From NCBI GenBank assembly GCA_003254905.1, contig QANU01056336.1:89860-153859 (forward strand): 64,000 nucleotides of DNA. The letters are read 5' to 3'. A program made the translations under genes and the position numbers. Numbering within the stretch: position 1 is the first letter of the stretch; every line of letters starts with the position of its first letter. The DNA is from Nissolia schottii (taxonomy: Eukaryota; Streptophyta; Magnoliopsida; Fabales; Fabaceae). The notes beneath the pieces were generated by a model. The model ran no database searches and was not told the origin of the DNA. It saw only the letters and a program-made list of their open reading frames with translations. Of the stretch, positions 63,291 to 64,000 are shown in pieces.

Positions 63291-64000
63291 TGACAGTATT
63301 GTTACATATATAGAGGTCTTTTCCCCTTGGAAGAATAGTTAATGGAGAGAGGCAAAAACATTTTAACAATGTGTCATTGTTACATGTTAATCCATTTACT
63401 TATCTTTACGTAATAGCATACAATTTTCATTAGAAGAGTTAATTTCTTTTAATGTAATATTAAAAATGCCTATAATTAAGTGATCATATATAGTTTAATA
63501 TTGTCAATTTCATTAGTTCTTTGAAGTAAATTGTAGATTTTAGTAAAATGAGGAAGTCAATTCTTACGTTACTCCTTGCGTGAGAGAATTGAGAGTATGT
63601 TAAAAAATTCATTAGCGTTTACTTAATAACTTCAATTTTTTTTTCGTGGGAATTAATTATTGACACTTGTTATTATCTACTAAAACCGATTATCCAAGGT
63701 GACAATCAAAACTAACCCAAAGTGCTTGATGCTTATCATTGATAGATAATACAACTTGCTTGTTTGTGCTTTGTCAGGTTATATAGACACATCTTTTGTG
63801 TGCTTTACACGCCATGGAAGCTCTTAGTACTCAATGGATGTGATTCCAAGTTAGTGTTAATGTGTCTTTGTCCATTTATATGTTCTACATCCTTTGAGAG
63901 AAGCAAAGCAGATAGTTCCAGAAACATATTGTACCATTCATCAATCCGTATCTTGTTTAATTTGTCTTTTTTTTTTCTTTTTCTTCTCTTTTGTTTTTTT
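63291..64000. other. AT-rich intergenic DNA to the window end
   Basis: No gene seen. The window ends in a T-rich run. Confidence 0.5.

Overview
The window is nuclear DNA of a flowering plant, most likely a eudicot. Genes are split by introns with plant-type splice sites, intergenic DNA is AT-rich, and Ty1/copia, Ty3/gypsy, LINE, Mutator-like, PIF/Harbinger and CACTA-like debris fills the gaps. A legume is possible, because the chitinase-like protein resembles jack-bean concanavalin B, but that is only a hint. There are two assembly gaps (42044-42536 and 57270-58186) and one single-N join (12277).

Layout. 1-15.9 kb is a decayed, tandemly duplicated region. Segment A (1-3549) recurs as A' (10533-13889), and segment B (5940-6780) recurs as B' (14577-15420). 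A and B also share an older upstream module. B and B' lead into remnants of an intronless allene oxide synthase (CYP74A) gene, so the region looks like the ruin of a tandem AOS array, later hit by a CIPK kinase fragment, MITEs and an element carrying terminal inverted repeats and 268-bp tandem repeats. 16.7-18.1 kb holds an intact two-exon GH18 class III chitinase-like gene (minus strand) whose catalytic Glu is Gln. 19.7-22.0 kb holds LINE fragments. 24.1-25.9 kb is TAF7, a TFIID subunit; its last intron reads as a U12-type AT-AC intron. 26-30.2 kb is repeat-rich: a gypsy LTR, a MULE-like end and a broken Harbinger transposase. 30.8-39.4 kb is the six-exon gene for the plastidial pyruvate kinase alpha subunit. 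Its fourth intron contains a complete 1,310-bp Pack-MULE with 9-bp target duplications. That element carries pieces of a UDP-glucuronate 4-epimerase gene and probably a RING E3 ligase gene, and lies beside an inverted pair of TRIM-like mini-retroelements. 39.4-45.3 kb is intergenic. 45.3-49.3 kb is a 5'-truncated, mutated copia element. 51.2-57.2 kb holds two gypsy gag/LTR remnants with tandem repeats between them. 58.2-58.7 kb has an unrecognised reading frame and five consecutive hairpin repeats. 59-64 kb is AT-rich intergenic DNA with no gene that I can support.

The three intact genes (chitinase-like protein, TAF7, plastid pyruvate kinase) are independent single-copy-type plant genes and share no pathway. 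The unusual content is in gene and transposon structure: the AT-AC intron, the chimeric Pack-MULE inside a housekeeping gene, the Glu-to-Gln chitinase, the decayed AOS array and the hairpin repeats. I saw no defence or mobile system that would count as a wholly new biological system.
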